Of a stretch of 64,000 nucleotides of DNA, positions 23,026 to 34,325 are shown one piece after another; the stretch's first letter is position 1; every line of letters begins with the position of its first letter. The stretch spans positions 82,745,163-82,809,162 of the forward strand of contig NC_089795.1 in assembly GCF_040412425.1 (NCBI RefSeq). Reading direction: 5' to 3'. This stretch comes from Macrobrachium rosenbergii (Eukaryota > Arthropoda > Malacostraca > Decapoda > Palaemonidae). The position numbers and the translations under genes were made by a program. The notes under the pieces are model-generated. The model was given only the letters and a program-made list of their open reading frames with translations. It was not told the origin of the DNA and made no database searches.

Positions 23026-23190
23026 CCTCAGCTAAATGAACATTACCCTAGATAATAGACTTGCAGCTACATGTGGACTAAGAGAATAACCCTCGAACCT
23101 CGCACTAGCGAATATCACCTCAGCTAAATGAAGCACCTTAGTTATAGACTTACGCTACATGTGGACTAAGAGAATAACCCTCCAACCTCC
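23026..23190. repeat. ~91-bp imperfect tandem duplication
   Basis: ACCTCAGCTAAATGAA, ATAGACTT, CTACATGTGGACTAAGAGAA and TAACCCTC occur at about 23026-23098 and again at 23117-23189. It lies immediately downstream of the minus-strand YR copy D. Confidence 0.7.
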
Positions 23191-24130
23191 AATTAGACTT
23201 CTGCATCTGCACGCAGTAAAAAAAGTAAACAATGAGACAATCTTCAAAGTGGCTGCCTCCAGAACAGAAGGCACTGAATAATTCCTTTGAAAGGAAGATG
23301 AAGTGGACATACTCCAAATACTGTGCGGTCGGGAAATACAGAGCTGAAGACAATGAAGAAGAACCTGAGAAGCCTGGGAAATCACCTCCCTCTGAAAGTA
23401 ACTAATAGAGTTCTTTGGCGGTGGATAGGAAGGATTCCTTGGAGAGACAAGTGTGTGCGGTAAAAGGAAGGACGGAGTTTCCTAACCTTTGATAAATAGG
23501 CTTTAATGCTCTTGACGGACATAAAGATATCTCCACTGGATCGCTGGTAACGAACACTTGCAGATAAGAACTTTAAACGAATGAGGCAGAGTTTAATCCT
23601 GCAACTCTGTCTTGCCACCAAATTCGGAGACAGACAAGTACGTATCATTTCTCGCATAGGCACCCAACCTAGAAACTGCCTGAAGCTCGCCCAACCCTTT
23701 AGCTGAAGCTAAAGCCGTAAGAAAAAAGCTACTTCTTAGTCAGTGTCTTAACGTTATAGCTTCAATGGGTTCAAAGGCAGGGGAACACAAAAAAAATATT
23801 GAAGTACTTCCGACAAGTCCCACAGAGGGGCCTGAGTCGGCAAGACAGGACGTTCAATCTAACAAGAGCGTAATAAATCATTGATTATCTAACTACTACA
23901 GATTTCAGGAAGGTGGACTCTAATTGTACTGCTAATCGTTGAGCGGTAGTCAGCAATAGCCAAAAACAAAAGACCCTTGACTTTCCGAAGGATAAAAGAA
24001 AATCAGCTATTTTGGCTATGGAAGGTCTAGAGATGGAATGACCTTCCTTATGACACTAAATTCTATACCTTGTCCAGCTGAACCTGGTAAGGCTTAAGGC
24101 TTATGGGTTGACTTTCTCAAGCTAAAAAAA
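23190..24130 (-). pseudogene. DIRS-type tyrosine recombinase, copy D (inactive)
   Basis: Minus-strand landmarks across frames are APLWDLSEVLQYF (about 23835), ALASAKGLGELQAVS (about 23700), SISYFQREVISQASQVLL (about 23400), RPHSIWSMSTSSSFQRN (about 23330) and SVLEAATLK (about 23260). The first catalytic Arg (expected KRvGEL) is Gly. The HxxR box reads HSIW, so the second catalytic Arg is Trp, a change that CGG to TGG would explain. The N-terminal part (LDKV..., about 24100) is broken by stops. It belongs to the same element as the RNase H and RT pieces upstream at 24360-25510. Confidence 0.78.
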
Positions 24131-24359
24131 ACTATCTAGACACAGCTTTAGGGAGTCTGGACTGTCTAGCAGCTCCCTCTACCGTCGCCCTGCAACTAGG
24201 TACAGCACGCGAGGGTTTGGATAATAATGGTGAGAATGCGGTCATCTGAGAAGTAGTTTCGCATGGGTAGGGACATCGGAACTCCCATAGGGAGCCCTAG
24301 GAATTCCGGGAACCAAGCGTGTTATGGCGAGCTATTAGAGTCATAGACGTCTTGACACT

Positions 24360-25144
24360 CTCTCACAATTTCCTTATTACCTGATGAATGAGACCGGATG
24401 GAAGAAAGGCATACACCTGCATGTGATTCCAATTTGTAATGTCACATTGGTGCCTATTGACATGGGGACCACCATTGGTGAGAAATAAACCGGAAGACAA
24501 TAGTTTAATCACGTCGCGAATAAGTCCACAGTTGCTGGCCACTTCCGGAGAACCTGACATTACTTCCAGAGCCAAAGTCCACTCTCCCCCCTCAAATACT
24601 TGACAGGAGTGACTTAAGGAATCGGCCAGTACATTGAGACTCCCCGATATAAATTGGGGAAGAAGAGACACTTTTCGTTCTTCACGCCCTCTCAGGACTC
24701 TCTGTGCTATAGTATTGAGTTCTGTTGAGCTTGTCCCCCCCCCTCCCCTCCCCCCAAGTTCTTCAGATGCGACACAGCAATTATGCTGTCTCTAAACATA
24801 GCCATTACTCTGTTGTGTACAAGGACTGAAAACAACTGAGGGCTTCCTTTACAGCCTAGATTTTCCCGAAGATTTATTGACTCCTCTCGTTCCCGAACCA
24901 CCCCAGAGGCCCGAGGCCTGGATTTCCTCCAAGGTTGTTCCCCAACCTTGATCTGAGGCATCTGTGTACAGATGAATGTCGGGAAGAGGGGAATACCTTC
25001 CCAGTGTCAGATGCACTTCTTCTCACCACCACAGACGATCCAACAGGCAAGAATTGCTTCCGACTATAACTGCGTTCTCGTTGCGGAAGTCCCAGCGATT
25101 CCTGAGACATACCTTAGAGAGCGCATCTGGAGACAAGACCCTGG

Positions 25145-25203
<59 letters not shown>

Positions 25204-25510
25204 CTCCCTAAGAGGCTTGTCCAAGCTGGTACCGGCCGTTCCCTGCTGGACAGGAACCCTCTGCCTGCTGAAGGACCGACTGGATCCTCTCCAGGGTTGT
25301 GAAAATCCTCAAAGGAAGAGAGAGAATCCTCCTACCTGAATAGGTTAAAAATTCCATAAGAATTCCCTCGCTCTTACTAGCTCCTCTAGAGAGGAGGCAA
25401 GGATCAACCAATCGCCTAGATACCTCAACACTCTGTACCCTCCACGATGCATAATTGCCGACACGGAGACATGAGTTAGGAGAAACCACGTTCGTCATAC
25501 TGGCGACATC
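24360..25510 (-). pseudogene. DIRS RT (C-terminal half) and RNase H, catalytic Asp lost
   Basis: On the minus strand, RYLGDWLILASSLEELVRA lies near 25425-25368; the catalytic YLDDW reads YLGDW (plus-strand 25408-25422). RNase H follows with ASDQGWGTTLEE (about 24957), then SLLPQFISGSLNVLADSLSH (about 24668), matching 'hIpG..NvLADsLSR'. The frame then stays open to 24363 (EWTLALEV..., YAFLPSGLIHQVIRKL), matching the conserved tail 'YaFPP..Li'. A (GA)n run (25148-25201) interrupts the RT-RNase H linker. The N-terminal palm (DLKDAYF region) is missing; the ORF1-like sequence joins almost directly at about 25560. Confidence 0.82.
25148..25201. repeat. (GA)n microsatellite inside the DIRS RT-RNase H linker
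   Basis: This is an uninterrupted 54-bp GA run. On the minus strand it would encode a Leu-Ser repeat in the pol remnant. It probably grew after the element died. Confidence 0.9.
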
Positions 25511-25559
25511 ATCATCCTTGAACAAGAATTAGCTAAGGCTAATGGGGTTCTAAGCAATC

Positions 25560-27130
25560 CTTCTTATGAACGACCGGATACTGAGGGGGAAGATGACCAA
25601 GATAGAAATTTCGACTTTCCTGCTCCAAACGTCGTAGACGAAGCCAAAGCATTCGCATGGTGAGCCAGACCCCTCGAGATAAATTTATCAGGCTGCCAAC
25701 AGCCAAGGATCCGAAGGGACATAGCTGTCAATCTTTAGAACCCCAATACAGTAAACCTGACAGCATCTAGAGAGAGTGTGCAAGAGCCTCAGTCTGATTG
25801 CGCAACACATCCTCCAAGCACCTGCTTCCCTAAGAGAAGTCCCTACGAGCCGAGACGACGCTGGAGACTTAGACAGGATTGCCTCAACCAATTCACTGAA
25901 TGGCAACCTGACACCTGCCAAAGGGTTACCTCGAACTGCATAAATCTTTTTACACAGAGAGAGACAAGAGTCCTGTCTATTAGAAGCCACTACTGATGCT
26001 AAACGAACGTCCGCCTCCTCCAAAGCCTGTCTAACCCGATCGAACCAAACCAGCCAACACGAAAAAAAAAAAAGACTGAATTGACTAAATCCGGAGGTCC
26101 AGAGCTCTTGCTTGAGGGTACGAAGAACTAACATACTCAAGTATCGTCCGTGTCGTTACTGCTGGCAAAGAGGACATTTCTAAGCCCGCCAGAATCTCCT
26201 GCACCTCGGATAGAATCCTGTTCGCAATGTCTGAGCGGTCTAAGACCGACAAAGGAGGAGGCACTGAGCGAAAGCCCACACAACGATGAAAGAGTCTGCA
26301 GCGGACCACCTAACCAGAATGCTGCGCACCCCACCCTAATCGGGTAACTGGGCTGAATCCATAGTTGAACCCGCCAGGAAGAAGAGAAGGCTGAACTGAA
26401 AAAACCCCAGAGCTGGTTCCCCATTATTACCAAGGGGAAGATGAGTGAGAGTAGCCACATTGCTAAATCTGGGGGGAGGATGCGCAAATGAAACTGCTTG
26501 TGGAGGGACGGAAGATGAAGAAGAAGGAGGGAGAATGAAAGAGGTAGAAGCTACCCTCAGAGTTACCGCCGCAGAAAATGCAGGCAATGAGAGCCACGGA
26601 CCACTTGAAGAAGGTACCGGAAGCCCTGCCAAAACTGCGGAGCGCAAACCTGAACTGGGAGCGACAGGCAAACCCTGTGAAATACCTGATACTACCGGAA
26701 CAGCCACTTGAAGCGGAAGCAAGGGGTTGTGTATACCCGAAGGGATGGAACATGAGACTCCTGTGGCCAAAATCTACCGAAACTGCGTTTTCACCTGTCC
26801 AGGAGCTCCTCCTACCGGAGAAGACTGTACTGAGGAAGGAAAGGCGGGAGGCAGCGGAATAGCAGATGCATAAACAAGAAGTTACCTGAGAGGAGGAAAA
26901 CCAAAGTCAAAGAAGGAGGGAAAACGGAAGATGCGGAAGCCGCAAGAGAGACCTGAGCAGAAGAAGAAAAGGCCGAAGAGGAGACTGAAAAAGGAGCAAC
27001 AGAGAATGTGGGAGCAGGAGATGAAGCGACAGATAACCCATAAGAAAACTTACAACGAAAAAGACAGAAGGTACACCGAATCCCCCCAATAATCCTGAAC
27101 CATATCCAACACGAATTCTGGACACTACTG
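25560..27130 (-). pseudogene. DIRS ORF1-like (gag) region
   Basis: Minus-strand open pieces lie at 26140-25688 (150 codons, with VEAILSKSPASSRLVGTSLR), 26309-26085, 26770-26336 (144 codons, Pro/Ser-rich) and 27125-26907. They sit immediately upstream of the RT remnant in the same orientation, where DIRS elements carry ORF1. No zinc knuckle is visible. The low-complexity Pro/Ser segments and frame breaks leave only position as support. Confidence 0.5.
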
Positions 27131-27220
27131 TGTCACATGCTCCCTAATGTTAGAGAAACCATTCAACAAATAACCTCTCACCATAGGTCTGTACCCATCG
27201 AAAGACCCAGCAATCTGCCT

Positions 27221-27400
27221 TATATTCCGCCACATCCAAGTGCAGGTCCCACAGACTATATCCCGCCACATCCAAGTGCAGGTCTCACAAACTATATTCC
27301 GCCACATCCAAGTGCAGGTCCCACAAACTATATTCCACCACATCCAAGTGCAGGTCCCACAAACTATATTCCGCCACATCCAAGTGCAGGTCCCACAAAC
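27221..27400. repeat. 36-bp minisatellite, five exact-length copies
   Basis: TATATTCCGCCACATCCAAG followed by TGCAGGTCCCACA(A/G)AC is repeated five times with only single substitutions. Because 36 is a multiple of 3, both strands stay open: plus reads YIPPHPSAGPTN five times and minus reads a 12-residue unit with CTWMWRNI. The neighbouring element is minus-strand, so the minus reading may be the ancestral one. The plus frame stops directly after the last unit (TAA at 27401). Confidence 0.9.
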
Positions 27401-27409
27401 TAATTTTAG

Positions 27410-30113
27410 AAGTCGAAAGGACACACCAGAATCTGCCTTACTAGATGGAGGAGTAGAAAACACAGGGAAGGGGGGAAACTACAGTAGGAGATTCAGAAAC
27501 AGTTGGAAGTGAGTTAGGAGCAAAAGCAGAAGGATTCTGCACCACCGTAATTGAAACATTGACCTGAGACTGAGCCAGACCGAAAAGAAGCGATAAGGTG
27601 AAACTCTTGCCAGATGACTATAGTCATCTTCAAAAGATATTTTTTTAATAAATTTACCTGTGATCATAAAAAAAGCAGCATAGCAGCTAAATTTTAATAT
27701 ACTGTATGTGTATGGATGCTTCTTGTTGTCATGGGGACTGATACATTATGATTTACAGAAAATTTTTTAAATGATAGCACAGTTTTTCTGCTTGTCACTC
27801 AAGTATATTTTAAAGGTATTTTGGAGGTGCTTTGTGGTATTAAAAATGGCTCAAATAGTAATATATTACATATCACTGGAAAGACAGTTTACTGTATTAT
27901 ACCATTATACTAAGTAAACAGCTATTAGGTATCTCTTTTCTCTGATGTATTGTGAATTTTTCATAAAAGTACCAACAAATTTTTCATTAAGGCTAACTTT
28001 AACTCATGATATCAATGTTTTTTATTTTCATACATTTCCAAACATATTATAAATATCAACTCTTTAGCTTTAAAAGACACCAAATTCATAATTGTAGCAA
28101 TCAAAGAAAAATATTGCTAAGCCTATTTATTCTGTCAGTGAGGGCAAGTGTTCTGGCACAGACAGATTTTGGTTGACCCCCCTTTCCCCCCAAAAAAAAT
28201 CCTCAAAGGGTTAAAGGCAGGGGAAGTGGCTTGCTTGATCTGCTGGACAACAGGGAACCTTCTGAACTACAGCTCAAACTGCTGATCTGATCAAGGACAC
28301 CACAAGCAAGCAGCAACCACAGGAGCTACAATTGATTCACCTTTGAATATGTTCTTATTGACATGGGTTCAACAGAGGAGACTGTTGCTTCCCTGAGATC
28401 ATTAAGCTGATAAATGAGTCAAGTAATCTCTTGAAAATGCCATTCAAATTTGGCCTGAAGGGGTTCTGAAGGAAAAGGGTCCTCAGGTCCTAACTAATTC
28501 CCTAGAGCATGAACTGGATCATCTCCTGTGATAGAGGCTGACACACCAGTCTGCTCAGGGCCGTGAACACAAACAGTTAGAAGAAGTAGTACCTACTGCT
28601 GAAGCACAAGCTAAGGTTGACTTATGAACAGAACACACACACTCTCCAAACTTTGATAACCCTTTCTCTAGACTTTTCTATGGCATACAAGACTTACCAT
28701 GATACCCAGTGATTTCGTCCAACAGCAACCTGCTGTGCATGAACCCTCTTGTCTGTTCACACACTTAATCCAGAAATCATGCATGGGCTGAGCAAGAAGG
28801 TAGTTCTGACTTTTCCACAAACCTTGGATGAAGTGCCAACAGGAGAAGAGACTAAGGCAGTCCCTGTGTCTTGGAGGGAAAGAGGAGACAGTGGTTCACA
28901 AGCACACTTGGAGAACCTGATGTCAGTCTGTTACAATCCCTCCCACACAAGTGAACACCACTGCCAACCTTTGAAGAAGGAAGGAGCTCATTCAAAATCT
29001 GATGGTACTTATGAGAGGGCTTTTGAGACCTCTTCCTCTTCTCATTCCTACAAGAGGAAGCAGGAGGGAAGTTGAGGAGAACACAGAGGAGGAAGAAGAC
29101 ACATGCTTGCATTTCTTCACCTTACTCTTATTCTCTCAGATACAGGAGGAGATGTGGTCAAGGCAAATAGAAGCATCAGAGGAATGCAGCCTGTGCTCAT
29201 TAGCACAGGGGAACCTCCATAAGCAAGACAACTGTTGCAGGAGGCTCAAAAATACTGAGCTCCTTGGTAGAAGCAGAAGCAACAAAGTAAGAAATGCAGT
29301 GAAAGACAGACCACTCAGAATACCAAAGGACAGCCACATCTTCTGCAGGTTCTCCAGTAAGGTCACCAACAAAATCAACAAAATCTGTAAATCTACAGCC
29401 CTTTGGAGTGGGTGACGATCATCAGCAGCTAAGGCAGAAGACTTACAGCCGTGACCCTTGATGGACTCACGTCCGTCCATAGCCTTGATATGGCTGAGAT
29501 TAGCCGACCGAGACAAAACTGAAGTAGACGGACGGTGGGTTGGTCTTGCTTCCAGACAAAAGAAAGATGGAGAGCCTGCAGATCTTCTTGTGAGGAGGGG
29601 CAACGAAGACCTTCTTCCTCCAACGCCTCTATGGAATGGAATGAACAGAAGACAAAGATGATGCATGAGAAGACGACAGCAAGGGAGAAGGAGATCTATG
29701 GCGTTTCTTCCTTAATTTCTTCAAATCGTATAAGGCCCAGGGCCAGAAAGCGATAGAAGAGGCACGGCTGATGAAGGAACGGTGTTGGCCAAGGATGTCA
29801 TGGCCGTAGACGTGTAAGCAGATGTCACAGACACAGTACCTCTAGACACTGGCATAGCGGAAGATGCTGGGAGACGGGAATACAAGTGGTGAGACAGATG
29901 ACCCCCAATGTGGGGCTCCCCTGGTAGGCCTAAAGGCGATCAGCACTTAGTCAGCTTCTCAGCATCCATGCCTGAAACAACAGTACAAGGGGGAGCTGCC
30001 TCCCTCCTAGCAAGGGAAGGAGGGGGGAGCTCCCCCCCAAAAGAACAGAGGCAGCTAAATCAAGCACAAGATCTCCTGAACCCCTCCTCGATTTATCTAA
30101 AGACAGAGCAATA
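27410..30113. other. No recognised gene; unassigned repeat-like sequence
   Basis: 27600-28200 is AT-rich with nothing recognisable. 28200-30100 is richer in G and A, with several short open frames on both strands (for example 29666-29136 minus, 176 codons, Leu/Ser-rich; and 28749-29075 plus). None has a motif I recognise. It may be further ORF1-type transposon debris like that at 25.5-27.1 kb, but I cannot show this. Confidence 0.5.
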
Positions 30114-30462
30114 CAGTAAACGCCCCATATTCGTGGGGGATGCGTTTCAGACCCCCCGCAAATAGTTAAAATTTGTGAATACTTAGAGGCCCCCCTCTAA
30201 AAATGCTTATAACTGCCTATCTTGAAAGTTCAGATACCAAATGTATACTTAAAAGTATCATCCTACATCAAATATACCTTAAATTATTATCCTATTACTG
30301 TATTAACCTTTGAAATTATATTAGTAATATCATTTCAAAGTCACCTTGAACATTAGTACCCTTAAAAATATACAGTATAATACGTACTTCTAACTCTCCC
30401 AGCCAAATCAGAAAGAGAGAGAGTTACCATTACAACAAATTCAGCCAGCCTTGTAATGGCAG

Positions 30463-30510
<48 letters not shown>

Positions 30511-30980
30511 CACCCTCCTCCTGAGCTACAAGACTTGGGAAACAATCGGGGCTGAAATTTGTTTGTTTAAAACTTTTCAAAACTTATTATAGAAATGCAT
30601 AAATGTTGTAATTACAGTATATTATTATTATTCCAGTACAGTATTATTATTATTGTTGTTGTTTTATTATTATTATTATTCTTCATCTTATTATTTGAAA
30701 AAATAGTATTTACTTTTCCTGAGAATTATTATTTGTTATTATTTAATCTTATTAAAACTTATTATTAATATTTGAAAATTAGTATTATAAATCATTATTT
30801 TATCATAAAATGTATATGTAGATACAGTACAGTACAGTATTTAGTCACGAAAATATGAATACAGAATATTGCTCTACAAAAAAATCCGTGAATGGGTGAG
30901 TTTCCCGCAAATAATTTATAGATAGGTTCCACAGAAAATTCCGCGAATTGTGAGAATGCGAACATTGGGGATTTACTAGA
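30114..30980. repeat. Interspersed repeat with inverted ends (CCCCATATTCG...GGGG type)
   Basis: It opens ACAGTAAACGCCCCATATTC then GTGGGGGATGCG and CAGACCCCCCGC. It closes, read on the other strand, CTAGTAAATCCCCAATGTTC then GCATTCTCACAATTCGCGG, so the ends are loosely inverted. The interior holds (GA)n (30467-30508) and ATT runs. The 3' 200 bp match 3790-4060. I believe this is a common decapod MITE-like or SINE-like repeat, but the class is unproven. Confidence 0.6.
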
Positions 30981-31393
30981 TGAATGAGGAGTAAAATATT
31001 CATGAGAAGAAGGTGTAATGAGAGGTAAATCTGGCAAAAGAGAGAAGGAGCAAGAAGGAATGGCGGCATCGGATGCCATTGGAGGCGAGAAGCCTTCCCA
31101 TGATGGAACAGCCGACTTCCTCTTGTATTTCTTCTTCTTACAAAATGCTTCCAATGCTCTGGAGACCAATCCCGTCACTCAGAATGCGAGTTACATAATT
31201 ACATTGCAGTCATTAGATCTACATCTGATACAAGTTGTATGAGGATCAGTATCGATACAGGCTAAATAACGAACGCAAGGATTGTTACCTACCCCAGGCA
31301 CTTTCACTGGGGCAAAGCCTTCTTAGATAAATCAAGCATTTGCATCTCTAATGCAAATACACACAGATAAACACTAACGTAACAGAGAATCAC

Positions 31394-31396
31394 ACA

Positions 31397-31461
<65 letters not shown>
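31394..31461. repeat. Poly(A)-(TA)-poly(A) tract
   Basis: This is an A run, a short TA run and another A run of about 30 bases. Frames across it on the minus strand (poly-Phe) are artefacts. The stretch 30980-31690 otherwise has no recognised feature. Confidence 0.85.
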
Positions 31462-31463
<2 letters not shown>

Positions 31464-31689
31464 AGAATGCCAAGGCGTAGAAAAGGCAGGAAGCGCGTAC
31501 TAAACCGGCTTCTATGCGAGATAGGGCAGTGCACATCTTGTGAGGAAGACGGTTAAGAGATGACTGGTACATCACACACAAGAGGGAGAAGAGAGGTCTG
31601 ACCCCACCTACTCTCTCCCCACTGGCTATCTTCCAGGTGCCATCAAACCTTGGTCTATTTTAACTGGATCCAACTAGCACTTAGAGCTT

Positions 31690-31800
31690 AACACCACTGG
31701 AGGAGAAGGTGTCTACGGACTTGTGGGCGACATCCCTCAAGTAAGATAGGAAGTTTGCCGGACATTCCTAAACACTTGCTCCGATGCTCCCAGTACCTGG
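31690..31800 (-). pseudogene. C-terminal scrap of a DIRS-type tyrosine recombinase, copy F
   Basis: The minus strand at about 31770-31695 reads FLSYLRDVAHKSVDTFSSSG. This matches the end of copy A (YLCDVAHRSLDTYSFG) and of copy C (HYLRDIETL). Only the tail after the catalytic Tyr region is recognisable. The upstream part was removed or split by the LINE fragment and inverted repeat at 31.8-32.46 kb. Confidence 0.6.
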
Positions 31801-31805
31801 GCACT

Positions 31806-32120
31806 AAGAAATTATTATTATATTTATTATTATTACAGTACAGTATTATTATTATTATAACAAATTCAAGCTTCTAAAGAATATAGTAGAAAAATAAATT
31901 AACATTAATAAATAAATACTGTAGATAAAAATACAAGTATATTAATAAAATACAATGCGAATGCACTGCATCTTCACTTTAAATTCTTTAGTTCCAATTG
32001 TATGACATCCTCTGGGAGGCTGCTCCACAGTCCAACGGTGTGAGGAATAAAGGACCTCTGGAACTAAGAAGTTCAACAGTGAGGCATATTGGTGCTGCTG
32101 TTTAGTAAATCTGGTTGCTC
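31806..32120 (-). pseudogene. 3'-end fragment of the CR1-like LINE found at 55.1-58.3 kb
   Basis: ATTCAAGCTTCTAAAGAATAT (31864), ACATCCTCTGG, CTCCACAGTCCAA, AATAAAGGACCTCTGGAACT and TATTGGTGCTGCTGTT appear in the same order here and at 55118-55440. ATT repeats lie at the 3' edge (31806-31860). The fragment stops at 32120, where a 59-bp inverted repeat begins. Confidence 0.8.
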
Positions 32121-32457
32121 TTGCATTCTAGTTCAATAAACGAGCCTAGGATTATGTAATGACTCGTCTATGGCCGTCTGCAACCAGCTACACTACTAAT
32201 ATTGTGAGCCTCCTCACCCCCCTACAAAAAAAAGTTACATATACGTACCATACTTTTTTATGTGTCTACGTATGTATGTAGTCTATAATTACTCATTTTA
32301 ATTGTTTTCCGTATCGCGGCCCCTGATAGGGTGCTACTGTAGGCCTATTGTCAAGTGCAGCTGGTCGCTCCCATGTAGAAAAGTTACCTCTTTATTTGGA
32401 CGGCCATAGACGAGTCATTACATAATTCTAGGCTCGTTTATTGAACTAGAATGCAAG
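32120..32457. mobile_element. 338-bp element with near-perfect 59-bp terminal inverted repeats
   Basis: Bases 32120-32178 (CTTGCATTCTAGTTCAATAA then ACGAGCCTAG...) are the reverse complement of 32399-32457 with a single mismatch that I can see. The spacer is about 220 bp, non-coding, and includes a short further complementary pair (CAACCAGCTACACT / AGTGCAGCTGGTCG). The high arm identity suggests a young or gene-converted MITE-like element. It begins exactly where the LINE fragment homology ends. Confidence 0.88.
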
Positions 32458-32934
32458 ATCTTCTATACAAGCGTCGTTCAAGTATATTTAAATAACAACA
32501 AGCGAAAGCAAGACATTCCTCTAGAAGTAAGGGAATGTGTAGGAGCTATTGGTTGCCCAGAATAGGCTATGGTAGTGCGTGCACCCGCACATTTAATATT
32601 CTTAATCGCACTTGTTACTTTCATATTGATTGATAGCCCTACCTATACTTTTTAGGTAGCATTGCCATCCATGACATTTAAGCTACGAAATTTTATGAGA
32701 CACAAGATGATAAATGATGAATGCACTGCGATGCCATGTAAGGAATGAAAGAATACGTTTTATCTTTAAAAATTTCTTGTTTATTTCACTACCAAATATC
32801 TTACCATTAAGTTTATTGAAGTAAATAATTCATATATCATTATAATCCTTCAACCACTGGCTTGACATGTTTAGTGATGAAATTGGGAAGCACTACAGTA
32901 CTATTCTTTGGGTAAAACTGAGGTTTAATGAAAG

Positions 32935-34050
32935 TTATAACTTTTGAAAGACATGTTCCTCAGGTCTTGGAGCAGAGATGTTCACTCTCCTGAGCTTTGA
33001 GAGAGACTGCAGTGCACTGGCCATTTTCCAGCGCGGTGAATGGCTGACCACTAGCCAATCAGGAGCGTCATAAGGGACGGCCCTAGGCACCAAATGCACG
33101 GCTGATGTGAATTTACTGTAACACTCGCAGTTGCTGAAGGTGCTCATCCTGGTTCCCAGGTACATTTGGTTGACTGTGCTAGCAAATCTTGTGTAGACTT
33201 CTTTTGAAGTTCAGCTGTCACTCATTCCAAAGTAGCTTGCAAAAACAAACTCTTATGATCCAAGGGAGCGAACAGGAGGGACAATCTCTGAGAGGGAGTG
33301 ACCCCTTTTATGTGGTGTAGGAACACCATAAGTCCCTCTTTTTTAGCACTCCTGTTGAAAAGATGGTTGCCAACTCGTGGGCACTATCTCTAATCGCTCT
33401 GTCAGCGCATGGAAGAACCCCTAACCAGTCTGTAGCGAAGTTTTCCTGAAGAGTGGTGCAGTCTTCTATCTTCTTAGCTAGAGCTCCCACATTCAGTCCA
33501 AGAAGCTCAGGACCTCAAAGACCTTGAAAACATCCTTAATGAGATGGTCTAGTTGCGAAGCTGTAAATAAAATCCTGGCAGAGGAGAATGTTGAGCGATC
33601 TGTCACGTCAATGAGACTGGAGAGTCCCCTTGAGAGGAGGCAGAAACTCCCAAGGAAGGAGCTTCTCCAGTGGAATACAACAAATACATCTGCCGTATCA
33701 AACGCGAAGGAGGAGTACAAGAGACTGCTTTACCCAGGTCCCTCTTCTCTGCCAACCAGCTGTCGATATGGGTCAAACCTTTCATGGAGGAGGAAAGCAA
33801 CATTTGGGGCAGCCTGGAAGCACCTGCTGGCTGGCTGTCACATCATGAAGGCGGAACCCGGAGACGTCAGAGAGAAGAAAGTCGGGTAGCAGACCAAGAA
33901 AAACCTCAGAATCGCCAAATAATGTATAGTCGGTTGGTCCTCTTCTATGGGTTCCTCATCAGAGGCTCCTGTGACACCGAAGCAGGTTTCGGAAGGTTTA
34001 AAATGTCCAACCAACGTTGAATTGGAGCCAAATAACAGGAAAGACCGCAC
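32935..34050 (-). pseudogene. DIRS ORF1-like (gag) remnant
   Basis: Minus-strand pieces include IDSWLAEKRDLGKAVSCTP (about 33780), SRLIRQMYLL (about 33710) and, nearer 33190, STQDLLAQSTKCTW. I associate this 'sTqDLLAqStkr' pattern with ORF1 of decapod DIRS elements. Open pieces on both strands are short and frame-shifted. Upstream on the same strand lies the degenerate peptide-repeat region at 34140-34325. The 470 bp from 32458 to 32930 hold nothing recognised. Confidence 0.45.
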
Positions 34051-34139
34051 CTGTCAGGTCAGAGACTGGATGTCCTAATGGGGCGCCGAATGCTTGACAA
34101 CTGGCAGGCATACCTCAACAGACGAGCCAATAGAAATAG

Positions 34140-34325
34140 GGCGCTCGGACACCGGACGTTTAGCAGACACTGAGCATTTCATGGACACTTGAACACTCAT
34201 ACACTGGGCGCTTGGGCACCAGGCGCTCATAAACTGGGCGCTCGGACTCTGGGCTTTCGGACACTGGGCACTTAAACACTGGGCGCTTGGACACTGGGGT
34301 CTTGGACTTTGGGCGCTCAGTTGTT
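34140..34325 (-). repeat. Degenerate ~18-bp minisatellite, coding-phase on the minus strand
   Basis: About ten imperfect units of GGGCGCTT/CGGACACT occur in a row. On the minus strand one frame stays open and reads repeated CPSAQ / SAQCP / PSAQF units over more than 60 codons. The region feeds into the ORF1-like sequence below 34050, so it may be a repeat domain of that protein. Confidence 0.65.

Noticed and set aside
27221..27400. CRISPR array
   Set aside because: The five units are contiguous with no unique spacers, and the genome is clearly animal.
27137..27403. Repeat protein YIPPHPSAGPTN on the plus strand as a host gene
   Set aside because: It lies within a minus-strand DIRS element and is equally open on the other strand, with no promoter or exon context; kept as a minisatellite only.
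29136..29666. 176-codon minus-strand frame, Leu-rich
   Set aside because: No recognisable domain, overlapping frames on the other strand, and repeat-like surroundings; not supported as a gene.
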